From the NCBI RefSeq assembly GCF_003725695.1, contig NZ_RJSE01000007.1, forward strand, positions 62,001 to 126,000: a stretch of DNA of 64,000 bases. Reading direction: 5' to 3'. Numbering within the stretch: the stretch's first letter is position 1; the number at the start of each line of letters is the position of its first letter. The DNA is from Nocardioides marmoriginsengisoli. GTDB lineage: Bacteria > Actinomycetota > Actinomycetes > Propionibacteriales > Nocardioidaceae. The position numbers and the translations under genes are program-made. Of this stretch, positions 32,027-40,723 are shown one piece after another. The notes beneath the pieces are model-generated. The model saw only the letters and a list, made by a program, of their open reading frames with translations, was not told the origin of the DNA and did not search any database.

Positions 32027-35000
32027 ATGGCTATCTCGGTTCTCGGGGCCAAGCGCGGCCTGCGCGCTGCCCTCCTGCCCGTCGTACTCGCCGTCGTCGC
32101 CGCACCGCTGGCGATAGCCGCGCCGGCCCAGGCGGCCGCCACCCACCTGGTGATCAGCGAGGCGTACGGCGGCGGAGGCAACGCCGGGGCGCCGTACACG
32201 AACGACTTCGTCGAGCTCTACAACCCGACCAACGCGGCGATCGACCTGACCGGGATGTCGATCCAGTACCGGTCGGCCACGAACACCGGCACCGGCGTGC
32301 ACGTGCTGAGCGGCTCGATCGCCGCGCACTCGCACTTCCTGGTCGCCGAGGGTGGCGGCGCCGTCGGGGAAGCGCTGCCGAACCCGGACCTGACCGGCTC
32401 GCTGAACATGTCGGCCACCAACGGCACCGTGTTCCTGGCCAGCACCGTCAGCGCCGTCACCCTGGTCCCGGGCACCTCCACGGCGAACGCCGCCGTCGTC
32501 GACCTGGTCGGCTTCGGTTCCAGCAACACGTTCGAGACCACCGCGGCCGGCGTGCTGAGCAACACCACCGCCGCGTCCCGGAACGCCGATCGCGACGACA
32601 ACGACAACAACAGCACCGACTTCACCGTCGGGGCACCCGACCCGCAGAACTCCGGTGCCGAGCCGGTCGACCCGGGCCCGGGTGTCGAGAAGACCATCGA
32701 GGAGGTCCAGGGCAGCGGCTCGGCCAGCCCGCTCGCCGGGATCAAGGTGATCACCAAGGGCGTGGTCACCGCGTCGTACCCGACCGGCGGCTTCAAGGGC
32801 TTCTACCTGCAGACGCCCGGCACCGGGGGTGAGCTCGACCTCGGCGAGCACACCACCTCGAACGCGGTCTTCGTGTACGCCGGCAGCATCCCGGCCGGCT
32901 CGTACCCGGCTCTCGGGTCCTACGTCCAGGTGACCGGAACCGTCAGTGAGTTCAACGGCCTGACCGAGATCAGCCCCGGTGCCGCGGCCAACATCAGCAC
33001 CCTGCCGGACGCGGTGACCGCGCCGACCCCGGCCTCGGCGACCTGGCCGGGCGGGGCAGCCCAGCGCGAGTCGCTCGAGGGCATGCTCTACGAGCCCACC
33101 GGACCGTGGACCGTCAGCGAGGTCTACAACCTGAACACGTTCGGGGAGATCGAGCTCGCCCGAGGGTCGGCCCCGCTGCGCACCCCCACCGACGTCGCCC
33201 GGCCGAAGACGCCGGCAGCCGCCGCGGTCGCCGCGCAGAACGCCGCCAAGGCGCTGACCCTCGACGACGGCTCCACCGCCAACTACCTGACCACCGCCAA
33301 GGACGTCCCGCTGCCGTGGATCACCGCGAGCAGCTCGGTCCGGGTGGGCGCTCCGGTCACCTTCACCAAGCCGGTGATCGTCGACTACCGCAACGACGCC
33401 TGGAAGATCCAGCCGACCGCGCAGCTCGACGCTGCCGACACCCAGGACGTCCGACCGGTGACGTTCGCCGACACCCGGACCTCGAAGCCGGACCCGGTCG
33501 AGGGCCAGCTGAAGGTCGCCAGCTTCAACGTCCTGAACTACTTCACCGAGACCGCCGCCGACTGGACCGGTGCCGCTGCGGGGAACACCTGCACGTCGTA
33601 CAAGGATCGCGCCGGCGTGCCGGTCGCGGTCGACACCTGCAGCGGCGACGGCCCGCGCGGCGCCTGGGACCAGGCCAACCGGCAGCGCCAGCAGGACAAG
33701 ATCGTCAAGGCGATCAACGCGCTCGGCGCGGACACCGTCTCGCTGGAGGAGATCGAGAACTCCGCCAAGTACGGCGCCGATCGCGACGCCGCGCTGAGCA
33801 CCCTGGTCGACGCCCTGAACGCGGACGCCGGCGGGGACGTCTGGACCTTCGTGCCGTCGCCGAACGCCGCCCAGCGCCCCGCGGTCGCCGACGAGGACGT
33901 GATCCGGACGGCGTTCATCTACAAGAACGCCAAGGTCGCGCCGGTCGGACCGTCGCGGATCCTGACCGGAGCGGCGGCCTTCAACAACGCCCGGGAGCCG
34001 CTCGCCCAGGTCTTCAAGCCGAAGAACGGCACCCTCAACCAGCAGTTCCTGGTGGTCGTGAACCACTTCAAGTCGAAGGGCTCCGGCACCGGCGCGGACG
34101 CCGACCAGGGTGACGGCCAGGGCGCCTCGAACGCCTCCCGGGTGAACCAGGCGAAGGCCCTGGTCGACTGGGTCGGCCAGCTCCGGACGAGCACCGCGAC
34201 CAAGCGGGTGTTCCTGACCGGTGACTTCAACTCCTACACCCAGGAGGACCCGATGAAGGTCCTCTACGACGCCGGGTACACCGACATCGGCTCGACGCTG
34301 GCCAACGAGTACACCTACGTCTTCGACGGCGCGGTCGGCTCGCTGGACCACGTGCTCGGCAACGCCGACGCGATGACCAGCGTCCAGGGCGCGAGCGTCT
34401 GGAACATCAACTCGGTCGAGTCGGTCGCCTACGAGTACAGCCGCCGCAACTACAACGCCACCGACTTCTACGTGGCGAACCCGTACCGCTCCTCCGACCA
34501 CGACCCGCTGGTCGTCGGGTTCGACAACCCGGCCGCGAACGACGACACGGTGCCGTTGAACCTGCTCAACATCAACGACTTCCACGGCCGGATCGACGCG
34601 AACACCAACGCCTTCGCCACCACCGTCGAGCAGCTGCGCGAGGCGGGCGGCGAGGACAACACCCTGTTCATGGCGGCCGGCGACAACATCGGCGCCTCGC
34701 TGTTCGCGTCGGCCAGTGCCGACGACAACCCGACGATCGACGTGCTCAACGCGCTCGGGATGGACGCCGCCTCGGTGGGCAACCACGAGTTCGACAAGGG
34801 TTTCACCGACCTGACCGGCCACGTGACCGACCGAGCCGACTGGAAGTACCTCGGCGCCAACGTCTACGAGAAGGGCACCCAGACCCCGGCGCTCCCCGAG
34901 TACGAGGTGATCACCAAGGGCGGCCTCAAGGTCGGCGTGATCGGCGCCGTCACCCAGGAGACCCCGTCACTGGTCACCCCGGGCGGGATCAGCACCCTCG

Positions 35001-37021
35001 ACTTCGGCGACCCGGTCGCCGCGGTCAACCGGGTCGCCAGCCAGCTCACCGACGGCAACGAGGCCAACGGCGAGGCCGACGTCCTGGTGGCGGAGTTCCA
35101 CGCCGGTGCTGGTGAGGGCGCGCCCGACGGCGCCACCTTCGAGGAGGAGCTCGCCTCCGGCGGCGAGTTCGCGCACATCGTCAACGACCTGACGCCGAAG
35201 GTGGCCGCGATCTTCACCGGGCACACCCACAAGCAGTACGCGTGGGACGCCCCGATCCCCGGCCAGGCGGGCAAGACCCGGCCGATCATGCAGACCGGTG
35301 AGTACGGCAACAACGTCGGCCAGATCCGGTTGCTGGTCGACAAGAACACGCACGCGGTGTCGTCGTACAGCCAGGCGATCGTGAAGCGGGGCACCGCCGT
35401 CGACACCGGCTACCCGCGGGTGGCCGCGGTCAAGGCGGTCGTCGACAACGCCCTCGCCGCGGCGGCCACCGTCGGCAACGTCGTCAAGGGATCGGTCACC
35501 GCCGACATCACCACCGCGTACGCGGGAGGCTCGTACGTCGACGGGAAGTACCAGGGCTCGAACCCCGCCGACCCGAAGGCCGGCCGCGACGCCCGGGAGC
35601 TGGAGTCGACGATCGGCAACAAGGTCGCCGACGCGCTCCTCGACAACCTGGACGAGAACGGCGCGGAGATCGGCGTGGTCAACCCGGGAGGTCTGCGCGA
35701 CGAGCTCTTCTACAAGGCCGCGGCCGCCGAGGGCGACGGCAACGTCACCTTCGCCGAGGCCAACGCGGTGCTGCCGTTCGTCAACAACCTCTGGACTGTC
35801 GACCTGACCGGTGCCCAGCTCAAGAAGGTGCTCGAGCAGCAGTGGCAGCCGGCCGGCTCGTCTCGGCCGTTCCTGCACCTCGGTCTGTCGAAGAACGTCT
35901 CGGTCACCCTCGAGCCGGGCAAGCCGGTCGGGGAGCGGGTGGCCTCGGTCCGGATCAACGGCGAGCCGCTGGACCCGACCCGGACCTACACGATCGGGAC
36001 GTTCTCGTTCCTGGCCACCGGGGGCGACAACTTCCTCGAGTTCAAGAACGGCACCAACGCCGTCGACACCGGCAAGGTGGACCGGGACGCCTGGATCTCC
36101 TACCTCCAGGCGCACAGCCCGCTGTCCCCGGACTTCGACCGCCGCGAGGTCGAGGGCAGCGGCTTCCCGGCCGAGATCGAGCCCGGTGACGACGTCTCGT
36201 TCGGCCTCAGCCGGCTGGACCTCACCTCGATCGGCAGCCCGCTGAACACCACGGTCACCGCGACGCTGGACACCCCCGGAGCGGACAGCGAGCTGGGCTC
36301 GTTCCCGGTCACCAACGGCGCCGCGACGGTCGCGTTCACCGCACCGGCCTCGGTTCCGGAGGGGTCGTCGTACGTGGTCACGGCGCAGCCGAGCGGGACG
36401 ACGGTCACCATCCCGGCCGTCGCCACCGTGGTGGTGCCGCCCGGCCCGGCCGACACCCAGACGACTGCGACGATCAGCACCACCCGCCCGGTCGTGCGGG
36501 CCACCAAGCCGGTGGTGACGGTCAACGTCACCGACCCCGGCGGCCTGGTCACCGGCGGCACCGTGCAGGTCGCCGAGGGCAGCAACGTGCTCGGTACGGC
36601 GACCGTCACCGCGGGCGTCGCCAAGGTCACCCTGCCGGCGTTCCGGTCCACCGGTGCCGCCACGCTGACGGTCCGCTACCTCGGCACCCCGACCGAGAAC
36701 CCGTCCCAGGCAGCGAACCTGAAGGTGGTCGTCGTCCCGGCTGCGGCGTCGCTCAGCAGCAAGGTCGCGCCGTCGCCGGTCAAGCGGAAGAAGGCCGCGA
36801 CGCTGACCGTCAGGGTCAGCGCCGCCAACGGCCCGGTCACCGGCTACGTGTCGGTGCGCGAGAAGGGCAAGGTGATCGGCCTGGTCCGGATCAGTGCCGG
36901 GAAGGCCACCCTGCGGCTGCCGAAGTACCCGAAGAAGGGATCGCACGCGATCACGGTGACCTTCCTCGGCAACGACGTCGTCGCGGCGAAGGCGCAGGTC
37001 GTCAGGTTCCGGGTGGTCTGA
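32027..37021 (+). CDS. Secreted ExeM/NucH-type nuclease fused to a 5'-nucleotidase
   Basis: This 1664-residue extracellular enzyme should degrade DNA and then dephosphorylate nucleotides. A Sec signal ends near residue 35 (APAQAAA). Then come a lamin-tail domain (about 37-190), an OB-like segment, an endonuclease/exonuclease/phosphatase domain (about 495-830; VASFNVLNYF, LEEIEN, LTGDFNSY, SSDHDPLV), a metallophosphatase plus 5'-nucleotidase domain (about 845-1385; NINDFHGRID, GNHEFDKG, FTGHTHKQ, NPGGLRDE) and Ig-like repeats to the end. The ATG at 32027 gives the signal peptide; a longer in-frame ORF from 31595 is spurious. A PHO-box-like array upstream suggests phosphate-starvation control. 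Confidence 0.92.
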   Translation: MAISVLGAKRGLRAALLPVVLAVVAAPLAIAAPAQAAATHLVISEAYGGGGNAGAPYTNDFVELYNPTNAAIDLTGMSIQYRSATNTGTGVHVLSGSIAAHSHFLVAEGGGAVGEALPNPDLTGSLNMSATNGTVFLASTVSAVTLVPGTSTANAAVVDLVGFGSSNTFETTAAGVLSNTTAASRNADRDDNDNNSTDFTVGAPDPQNSGAEPVDPGPGVEKTIEEVQGSGSASPLAGIKVITKGVVTASYPTGGFKGFYLQTPGTGGELDLGEHTTSNAVFVYAGSIPAGSYPALGSYVQVTGTVSEFNGLTEISPGAAANISTLPDAVTAPTPASATWPGGAAQRESLEGMLYEPTGPWTVSEVYNLNTFGEIELARGSAPLRTPTDVARPKTPAAAAVAAQNAAKALTLDDGSTANYLTTAKDVPLPWITASSSVRVGAPVTFTKPVIVDYRNDAWKIQPTAQLDAADTQDVRPVTFADTRTSKPDPVEGQLKVASFNVLNYFTETAADWTGAAAGNTCTSYKDRAGVPVAVDTCSGDGPRGAWDQANRQRQQDKIVKAINALGADTVSLEEIENSAKYGADRDAALSTLVDALNADAGGDVWTFVPSPNAAQRPAVADEDVIRTAFIYKNAKVAPVGPSRILTGAAAFNNAREPLAQVFKPKNGTLNQQFLVVVNHFKSKGSGTGADADQGDGQGASNASRVNQAKALVDWVGQLRTSTATKRVFLTGDFNSYTQEDPMKVLYDAGYTDIGSTLANEYTYVFDGAVGSLDHVLGNADAMTSVQGASVWNINSVESVAYEYSRRNYNATDFYVANPYRSSDHDPLVVGFDNPAANDDTVPLNLLNINDFHGRIDANTNAFATTVEQLREAGGEDNTLFMAAGDNIGASLFASASADDNPTIDVLNALGMDAASVGNHEFDKGFTDLTGHVTDRADWKYLGANVYEKGTQTPALPEYEVITKGGLKVGVIGAVTQETPSLVTPGGISTLDFGDPVAAVNRVASQLTDGNEANGEADVLVAEFHAGAGEGAPDGATFEEELASGGEFAHIVNDLTPKVAAIFTGHTHKQYAWDAPIPGQAGKTRPIMQTGEYGNNVGQIRLLVDKNTHAVSSYSQAIVKRGTAVDTGYPRVAAVKAVVDNALAAAATVGNVVKGSVTADITTAYAGGSYVDGKYQGSNPADPKAGRDARELESTIGNKVADALLDNLDENGAEIGVVNPGGLRDELFYKAAAAEGDGNVTFAEANAVLPFVNNLWTVDLTGAQLKKVLEQQWQPAGSSRPFLHLGLSKNVSVTLEPGKPVGERVASVRINGEPLDPTRTYTIGTFSFLATGGDNFLEFKNGTNAVDTGKVDRDAWISYLQAHSPLSPDFDRREVEGSGFPAEIEPGDDVSFGLSRLDLTSIGSPLNTTVTATLDTPGADSELGSFPVTNGAATVAFTAPASVPEGSSYVVTAQPSGTTVTIPAVATVVVPPGPADTQTTATISTTRPVVRATKPVVTVNVTDPGGLVTGGTVQVAEGSNVLGTATVTAGVAKVTLPAFRSTGAATLTVRYLGTPTENPSQAANLKVVVVPAAASLSSKVAPSPVKRKKAATLTVRVSAANGPVTGYVSVREKGKVIGLVRISAGKATLRLPKYPKKGSHAITVTFLGNDVVAAKAQVVRFRVV

Positions 37022-37056
37022 GGAAGGATCTCCGGCGGGGCGGTGTTGTCCTGGGC

Positions 37057-37665
37057 GTGCCCGACGACACCGCTCCTGCCCCGGCCCTGCACCCGTTCCT
37101 GAGGGATCGCTGGAGCACCCGGCTCTTCGACGCGAACCACCGACTCGACGACGGCGCGCTCGCCCAGCTGCTGGAGGCGGCCCGGTGGTCGCCGAGCGCC
37201 GGCAACTCCCAGCCGTGGGCCTTCCTGGTCACCCGCCGGGGCGACGCCGCGCACCGGAGGTTCGTGGCGACGCTGAGCCGCGGGAACACGAGCTGGGTGC
37301 CGGCGGCGAGCGCCGTGCTGGTCTCGGCGTACCGGGCCGGCGACGACGAGGACCCGTCCCTGACCTACAGCGACTACGCGGCCTACGACCTCGGCCAGTC
37401 GGTCGCGCACCTGACCGTGCAGGCCCAGTCGATGGGGCTGCACGTGCACCAGTTCGCCGGCTTCGACCACGACGCGGTCACCGAGGCCTTCGCGGTGCCA
37501 CCGGCCTGGAAGGTGACCACCGGGATCGCGATCGGCCGCCGCCTCGACGACATCTCCGGCGCCGACCCGTCCCTGCGCGAGCGCGAGGAGCGGCCCCGGG
37601 TCCGCAAGGAGTTCGCCGAGTTCGTGTTCGGGGAGCGGTTCGGGGAGCCCGTCGTCCTAGATTGA
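37057..37665 (+). CDS. Nitroreductase-family FMN oxidoreductase
   Basis: This 202-residue protein begins with the FMN-binding RWSTRLFD motif and has EAARWSPSAGNSQPW, the second phosphate-binding block, and DLGQSVAHLTVQAQSMGL. Nitroreductase-fold enzymes reduce nitro groups, quinones or flavins with NAD(P)H. It starts with GTG at 37057 and is followed after four bases by a small membrane protein. Confidence 0.86.
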   Translation: MPDDTAPAPALHPFLRDRWSTRLFDANHRLDDGALAQLLEAARWSPSAGNSQPWAFLVTRRGDAAHRRFVATLSRGNTSWVPAASAVLVSAYRAGDDEDPSLTYSDYAAYDLGQSVAHLTVQAQSMGLHVHQFAGFDHDAVTEAFAVPPAWKVTTGIAIGRRLDDISGADPSLREREERPRVRKEFAEFVFGERFGEPVVLD

Positions 37666-37669
37666 GCCC

Positions 37670-38104
37670 GTGCGCGCGCTGCTCTGGCTCCTGGTCCTCT
37701 TCCTGGTGAACCTGCCCTACGTCCACGAGACGCGGACCGACCGCAAGATCGCCGAGGACGGCCACGACGTCGTCGCCACCGTGCTCGACGCACGCGAGCT
37801 CAACGGCCACTACCTGGTCGACTACCGGCTGCCGAAGAGCGAGGACCCGGACGGGACCAAGTTCTCGGCGAGCATCGACGAGCCGACGTACGAGCACGCG
37901 GTCCGGTCGGACGCGATCGGGGTCCGGGTGCTGGAGGGCCGGCCCGGGTCGAACCGGCCCGACGGGTTGGTCCCGAGCTCGCTGTTCAAGGTCGTCGCGA
38001 TCAGCGGGGACGCGGTCCTGCTGCTGATCGCGGTGCTCGCCTGGTACCGGCGCCGCAACCCGGGGGACGCGCCGGACCCGAACCCGCGTCCGGTCGGCCT
38101 GTGA
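37670..38104 (+). CDS. Small two-helix membrane protein of unknown function
   Basis: This 144-residue protein has an N-terminal helix (LLWLLVLFLVNLPYV), a soluble domain of about 80 residues with GHDVVATVLDARELNGHYLVDY, and a C-terminal helix (VLLLIAVLAWY). This resembles DUF3592-type proteins, in which a small beta domain lies between two helices. It starts with GTG and may be co-transcribed with the nitroreductase. Function unknown. Confidence 0.68.
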   Translation: MRALLWLLVLFLVNLPYVHETRTDRKIAEDGHDVVATVLDARELNGHYLVDYRLPKSEDPDGTKFSASIDEPTYEHAVRSDAIGVRVLEGRPGSNRPDGLVPSSLFKVVAISGDAVLLLIAVLAWYRRRNPGDAPDPNPRPVGL

Positions 38105-38119
38105 CCCAAGGCACGAAAC

Positions 38120-38145
38120 TTTACAAGTAGCACCCTCTTGTCAAA
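38120..38145. promoter_or_regulatory. Imperfect inverted repeat over the alkB promoter
   Basis: TTTACAAG and CTTGTCAAA form an imperfect inverted repeat that overlaps the -35 element of alkB. It is a plausible binding site for the TetR regulator encoded at 39964. Confidence 0.45.
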
Positions 38146-38166
38146 CGGCTTTACATTCCCTACCTT
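38138..38166 (+). promoter_or_regulatory. Sigma-70-type promoter of the alkB operon
   Basis: TTGTCA at 38138-38143 and TACCTT at 38161-38166 are separated by 17 bases. The leader to the alkB ATG at 38221 is about 50 bases and ends in AAGGAGAGACCG. Confidence 0.6.
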
Positions 38167-38220
38167 GGTGTCAAGTGGTCATGCGCTCACCTGCGTGGCC
38201 GAGGCACGAAGGAGAGACCG

Positions 38221-39762
38221 ATGGCCAACGCGAACGCCAGCGAGAACATCCCGAACTCGACCGTCCCCGAAGGGTCGACCGAGGTCTGGAAGGACAACAA
38301 GCGCTACCTCTGGCTGATCGGGCTCGTGGTCCCCAGCCTCGCCTTCGTGGCCGCCGGCGCCTACATCGTGACCGGCTGGGGTGCCTGGCTCTGGATCGGT
38401 CCGATCATCGTGCTCGGTGTCGTCCCGGCGATCGACCTGATCGTCGGCCTCGACCGCGCGAACCCGCCGGACGACGCCATCGAGGCGCTCGAGAAGGACA
38501 AGTACTACCGCTGGATCACCTACCTCTTCCTGCCGATCCAGTACCTCGGCTTCGTCGGTGCGATGGCCGTCGTCGCGGGTGAGAACCCGGCCGGCTGGCT
38601 GGTCAACACCCTCGGCCTGCACGACTGGGGGATGGGCCTGCCGTTCGCCGACCGGCTGATGGGCGAGGACCTCGGCCTCAGCATCGCCGACAAGGTCGGC
38701 CTGGCGATCTCGATCGGCGTGATCGGCGGCATCGGCATCAACACCGCCCACGAGCTCGGCCACAAGCGCGAGGAGAACGAGCGCTGGTTGAGCAAGATCG
38801 CCCTGGCGCAGAGCTTCTACGGCCACTTCTACATCGAGCACAACCGCGGCCACCACGTCCGGGTCGCCACCCCTGAGGACCCGGCGTCCAGCCGTTTCGG
38901 CGAGAGCTTCTACGCCTTCTGGCCGCGCACCGTCTTCGGCTCGCTGAAGAGCGCCTGGCACCTGGAGAAGAAGCGCTACGCCCGCAAGAACCAGCACCCG
39001 TTCCGAATCGGCAACGACGTCCTCAACGCCTGGGTCATGTCGGCGGTGCTCTTCGGCACCATCATCGCGGTCTTCGGCTGGGGCGTGACGCCGTACCTGC
39101 TGATCCAGGCATTCATCGGCTTCTCCCTGCTCGAGGTCGTCAACTACATGGAGCACTACGGGATGCTCCGCCAGAAGGTCGGCGTCGGTGCCAAGCAGCG
39201 CTACGAGCGGGTCGACCCGAGCCACAGCTGGAACTCCAACAACATCGCGACCAACGTGCTGCTCTACCACCTGCAGCGGCACAGCGACCACCACGCGAAC
39301 CCGACCCGCCGGTACCAGACCCTGCGCGACTTCGAGGAGTCGCCGGTGCTGCCGACCGGGTACGCCGGGATGATCGTGATCTCGCTGTTCCCGCCGATCT
39401 ACCGCCGGATCATGGACCCCCGCGTGATCGCGCACTTCGACGGCGACCTGACGCTGGCCAACATCCAGCCGAGCAAGCGCGACAAGATCCTCGCCAAGTA
39501 CGGCCTGACCGCGAAGGAGGCCGAGCGCAAGGCGGACATCGTCGCGGCGCAGGCGGCCGAGGCAGCGGCGAAGCTGGCGGCCGAGGTGCTCGCCGCCCGG
39601 TGCCCCGGCTGCGGCTACACCTACGAGGTGGCGGCCGGCAACGAGCACGAGGGCTTCGCCGCCGGTACGTCGTGGGCGGACATCCCCGCCGACTGGTGCT
39701 GCCCCGACTGCGGCGTCCGCGAGAAGCAGGACTTCGTCCCCGTCGACCCGGCCAAGGTGTGA
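38221..39762 (+). CDS. alkB: Alkane 1-monooxygenase with C-terminal rubredoxin
   Basis: This 513-residue integral membrane di-iron hydroxylase oxidises n-alkanes to 1-alkanols. The His boxes are HELGHK (from His177), EHNRGHH and LQRHSDHH, with NYMEHYG between. After the membrane part and an Ala/Glu-rich linker, residues 461-513 form a rubredoxin with Cys461-x2-Cys464 and Cys494-x2-Cys497, so the electron carrier is fused. Such fusions are known in actinobacteria. Downstream are a separate ferredoxin and a TetR gene, giving a compact alkane operon. Confidence 0.95.
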   Translation: MANANASENIPNSTVPEGSTEVWKDNKRYLWLIGLVVPSLAFVAAGAYIVTGWGAWLWIGPIIVLGVVPAIDLIVGLDRANPPDDAIEALEKDKYYRWITYLFLPIQYLGFVGAMAVVAGENPAGWLVNTLGLHDWGMGLPFADRLMGEDLGLSIADKVGLAISIGVIGGIGINTAHELGHKREENERWLSKIALAQSFYGHFYIEHNRGHHVRVATPEDPASSRFGESFYAFWPRTVFGSLKSAWHLEKKRYARKNQHPFRIGNDVLNAWVMSAVLFGTIIAVFGWGVTPYLLIQAFIGFSLLEVVNYMEHYGMLRQKVGVGAKQRYERVDPSHSWNSNNIATNVLLYHLQRHSDHHANPTRRYQTLRDFEESPVLPTGYAGMIVISLFPPIYRRIMDPRVIAHFDGDLTLANIQPSKRDKILAKYGLTAKEAERKADIVAAQAAEAAAKLAAEVLAARCPGCGYTYEVAAGNEHEGFAAGTSWADIPADWCCPDCGVREKQDFVPVDPAKV

Positions 39763-39767
39763 GCGCG

Positions 39768-39959
39768 ATGAAGATCGTGGTGGACCGGGACAAGTGCGAG
39801 GGCCTGGGCATGTGCGAGGCGATGGCGCACGAGTACTTCGAGGTCGACGACGACGAGATCATGCACGTCCTCAACGAGAACCCGCCCGAGTCCGAGCGCG
39901 ACAAGGTCCACGCCGCCACCCAGGCGTGCCCGGTCCTCGCGCTGAGCCTGCAAGACTGA
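39768..39959 (+). CDS. Small ferredoxin of the alkane operon
   Basis: This 63-residue ferredoxin has VDRDKCEGLGMCEAMAHEYF with Cys-x5-Cys and a C-terminal QACPVLAL, which fits a single [3Fe-4S] (or [4Fe-4S]) cluster as in cytochrome P450 ferredoxins. It starts 5 bases after alkB. As AlkB already carries a rubredoxin, this protein may feed electrons to it or serve another oxygenase. The ATG at 39768 is chosen over a longer in-frame start inside alkB. Confidence 0.85.
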   Translation: MKIVVDRDKCEGLGMCEAMAHEYFEVDDDEIMHVLNENPPESERDKVHAATQACPVLALSLQD

Positions 39960-39963
39960 GGGC

Positions 39964-40599
39964 ATGAGCACCGAGGCAACCCCGCACGCAGGGCTGCGTT
40001 CCCTGCTGCCGGGGTTCGCCCCGGGCTCGGCCGGCTCCGGAAGCACCTGGCGGGCCCGGCTGATCGCCGAGGCCGCCGACCTGACCCGCTCCGGCGGCTG
40101 GCAGACCATCACGATGGCGAAGCTGGCCGACCGGGTCGGGGTCAGCCGGCAGACGGTCTACAACGAGATCGGCTCGAAGCAGGAGCTCGCCGAGGCGATG
40201 GTGATGCACGAGGTCGAGGGCTTCCTCCGGGGAGTCGACGCCTCGTTCGAGGCCCATCCCGACGACCTGGTCGGTGCTATCCGCGAGGCCGCGGCTGGTG
40301 TCCTCCGGGCAGTGCGCACCAACCCGCTGATGCACGCGGTGCTCTCGGCTAGCCACGGCGCCGAGAGCGACCTGCTGCCCTTGCTGACCACCGAGGCGTC
40401 CCCGATCATCGACGCCGCCCGGGTGCTGATCCGGGAGCACCTGGATGCTTACGAGGTCCCGCTGGAGTCGGCCCGGATCGATGCCCTGGTGGACATGGTG
40501 ATCCGGCTGGTGCTGAGCCACGTCACCACGCCGAGCGGCACCCCTGAGGAGACCGCGGACGACATCGCGTTCATCGCCGAGAGGGTCCTCGCCCTCTAG
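39964..40599 (+). CDS. TetR-family regulator of the alkane operon
   Basis: This 211-residue protein has the helix-turn-helix ITMAKLADRVGVSRQTVYNEIGSKQELAEAM and a C-terminal ligand domain. It is the third gene of the alkB operon, like AlkX/AlkU regulators in Rhodococcus and Dietzia, and follows the ferredoxin by four bases. It probably represses the operon through the inverted repeat at 38120-38145 and responds to fatty acids or alkanols, which is inference. Confidence 0.87.
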   Translation: MSTEATPHAGLRSLLPGFAPGSAGSGSTWRARLIAEAADLTRSGGWQTITMAKLADRVGVSRQTVYNEIGSKQELAEAMVMHEVEGFLRGVDASFEAHPDDLVGAIREAAAGVLRAVRTNPLMHAVLSASHGAESDLLPLLTTEASPIIDAARVLIREHLDAYEVPLESARIDALVDMVIRLVLSHVTTPSGTPEETADDIAFIAERVLAL

Positions 40600-40604
40600 C
40601 CGGG

Positions 40605-40652
40605 CGCCGAGTGCTCCGGACGCCGAGCACTCCGGACGTCGAGCTTGTCGAG
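40605..40652. repeat. Tandem 16-base repeat, three degenerate units
   Basis: CGCCGAGTGCTCCGGA, CGCCGAGCACTCCGGA and a diverged third unit follow each other at 40605, 40621 and 40637. The last unit merges into a REP-like element that recurs at 44605 and in recQ. Confidence 0.7.
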
Positions 40653-40655
40653 ACG
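40633..40655 (-). repeat. REP-like element, copy 1
   Basis: Read on the minus strand this is CGTCTCGACAAGCTCGACGT followed by CCG. Copies with one to two changes lie at 44605-44626 and 50970-50992. It contains TCGA inverted repeats. This type of short palindromic element is common between genes in high-GC actinobacteria. Confidence 0.65.
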
Positions 40656-40723
40656 CCCTGACCTCCCGCTCAACCGCCTAAGTCGCTCGCACGTTGTCGG
40701 TGCCTGTGCCTAAGGTCGCGGAC

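Noticed and set aside
31907-34822. A 971-codon frame on the minus strand
   Set aside because: It is opposite the secreted nuclease/nucleotidase, which has clear domains; the antisense product is low-complexity Val/Gly/Arg-rich.
40605-40652. Possible CRISPR-type repeat
   Set aside because: The three 16-base units are contiguous without spacers and diverge quickly; no cas gene is near. It is a small tandem repeat next to a REP-like element.
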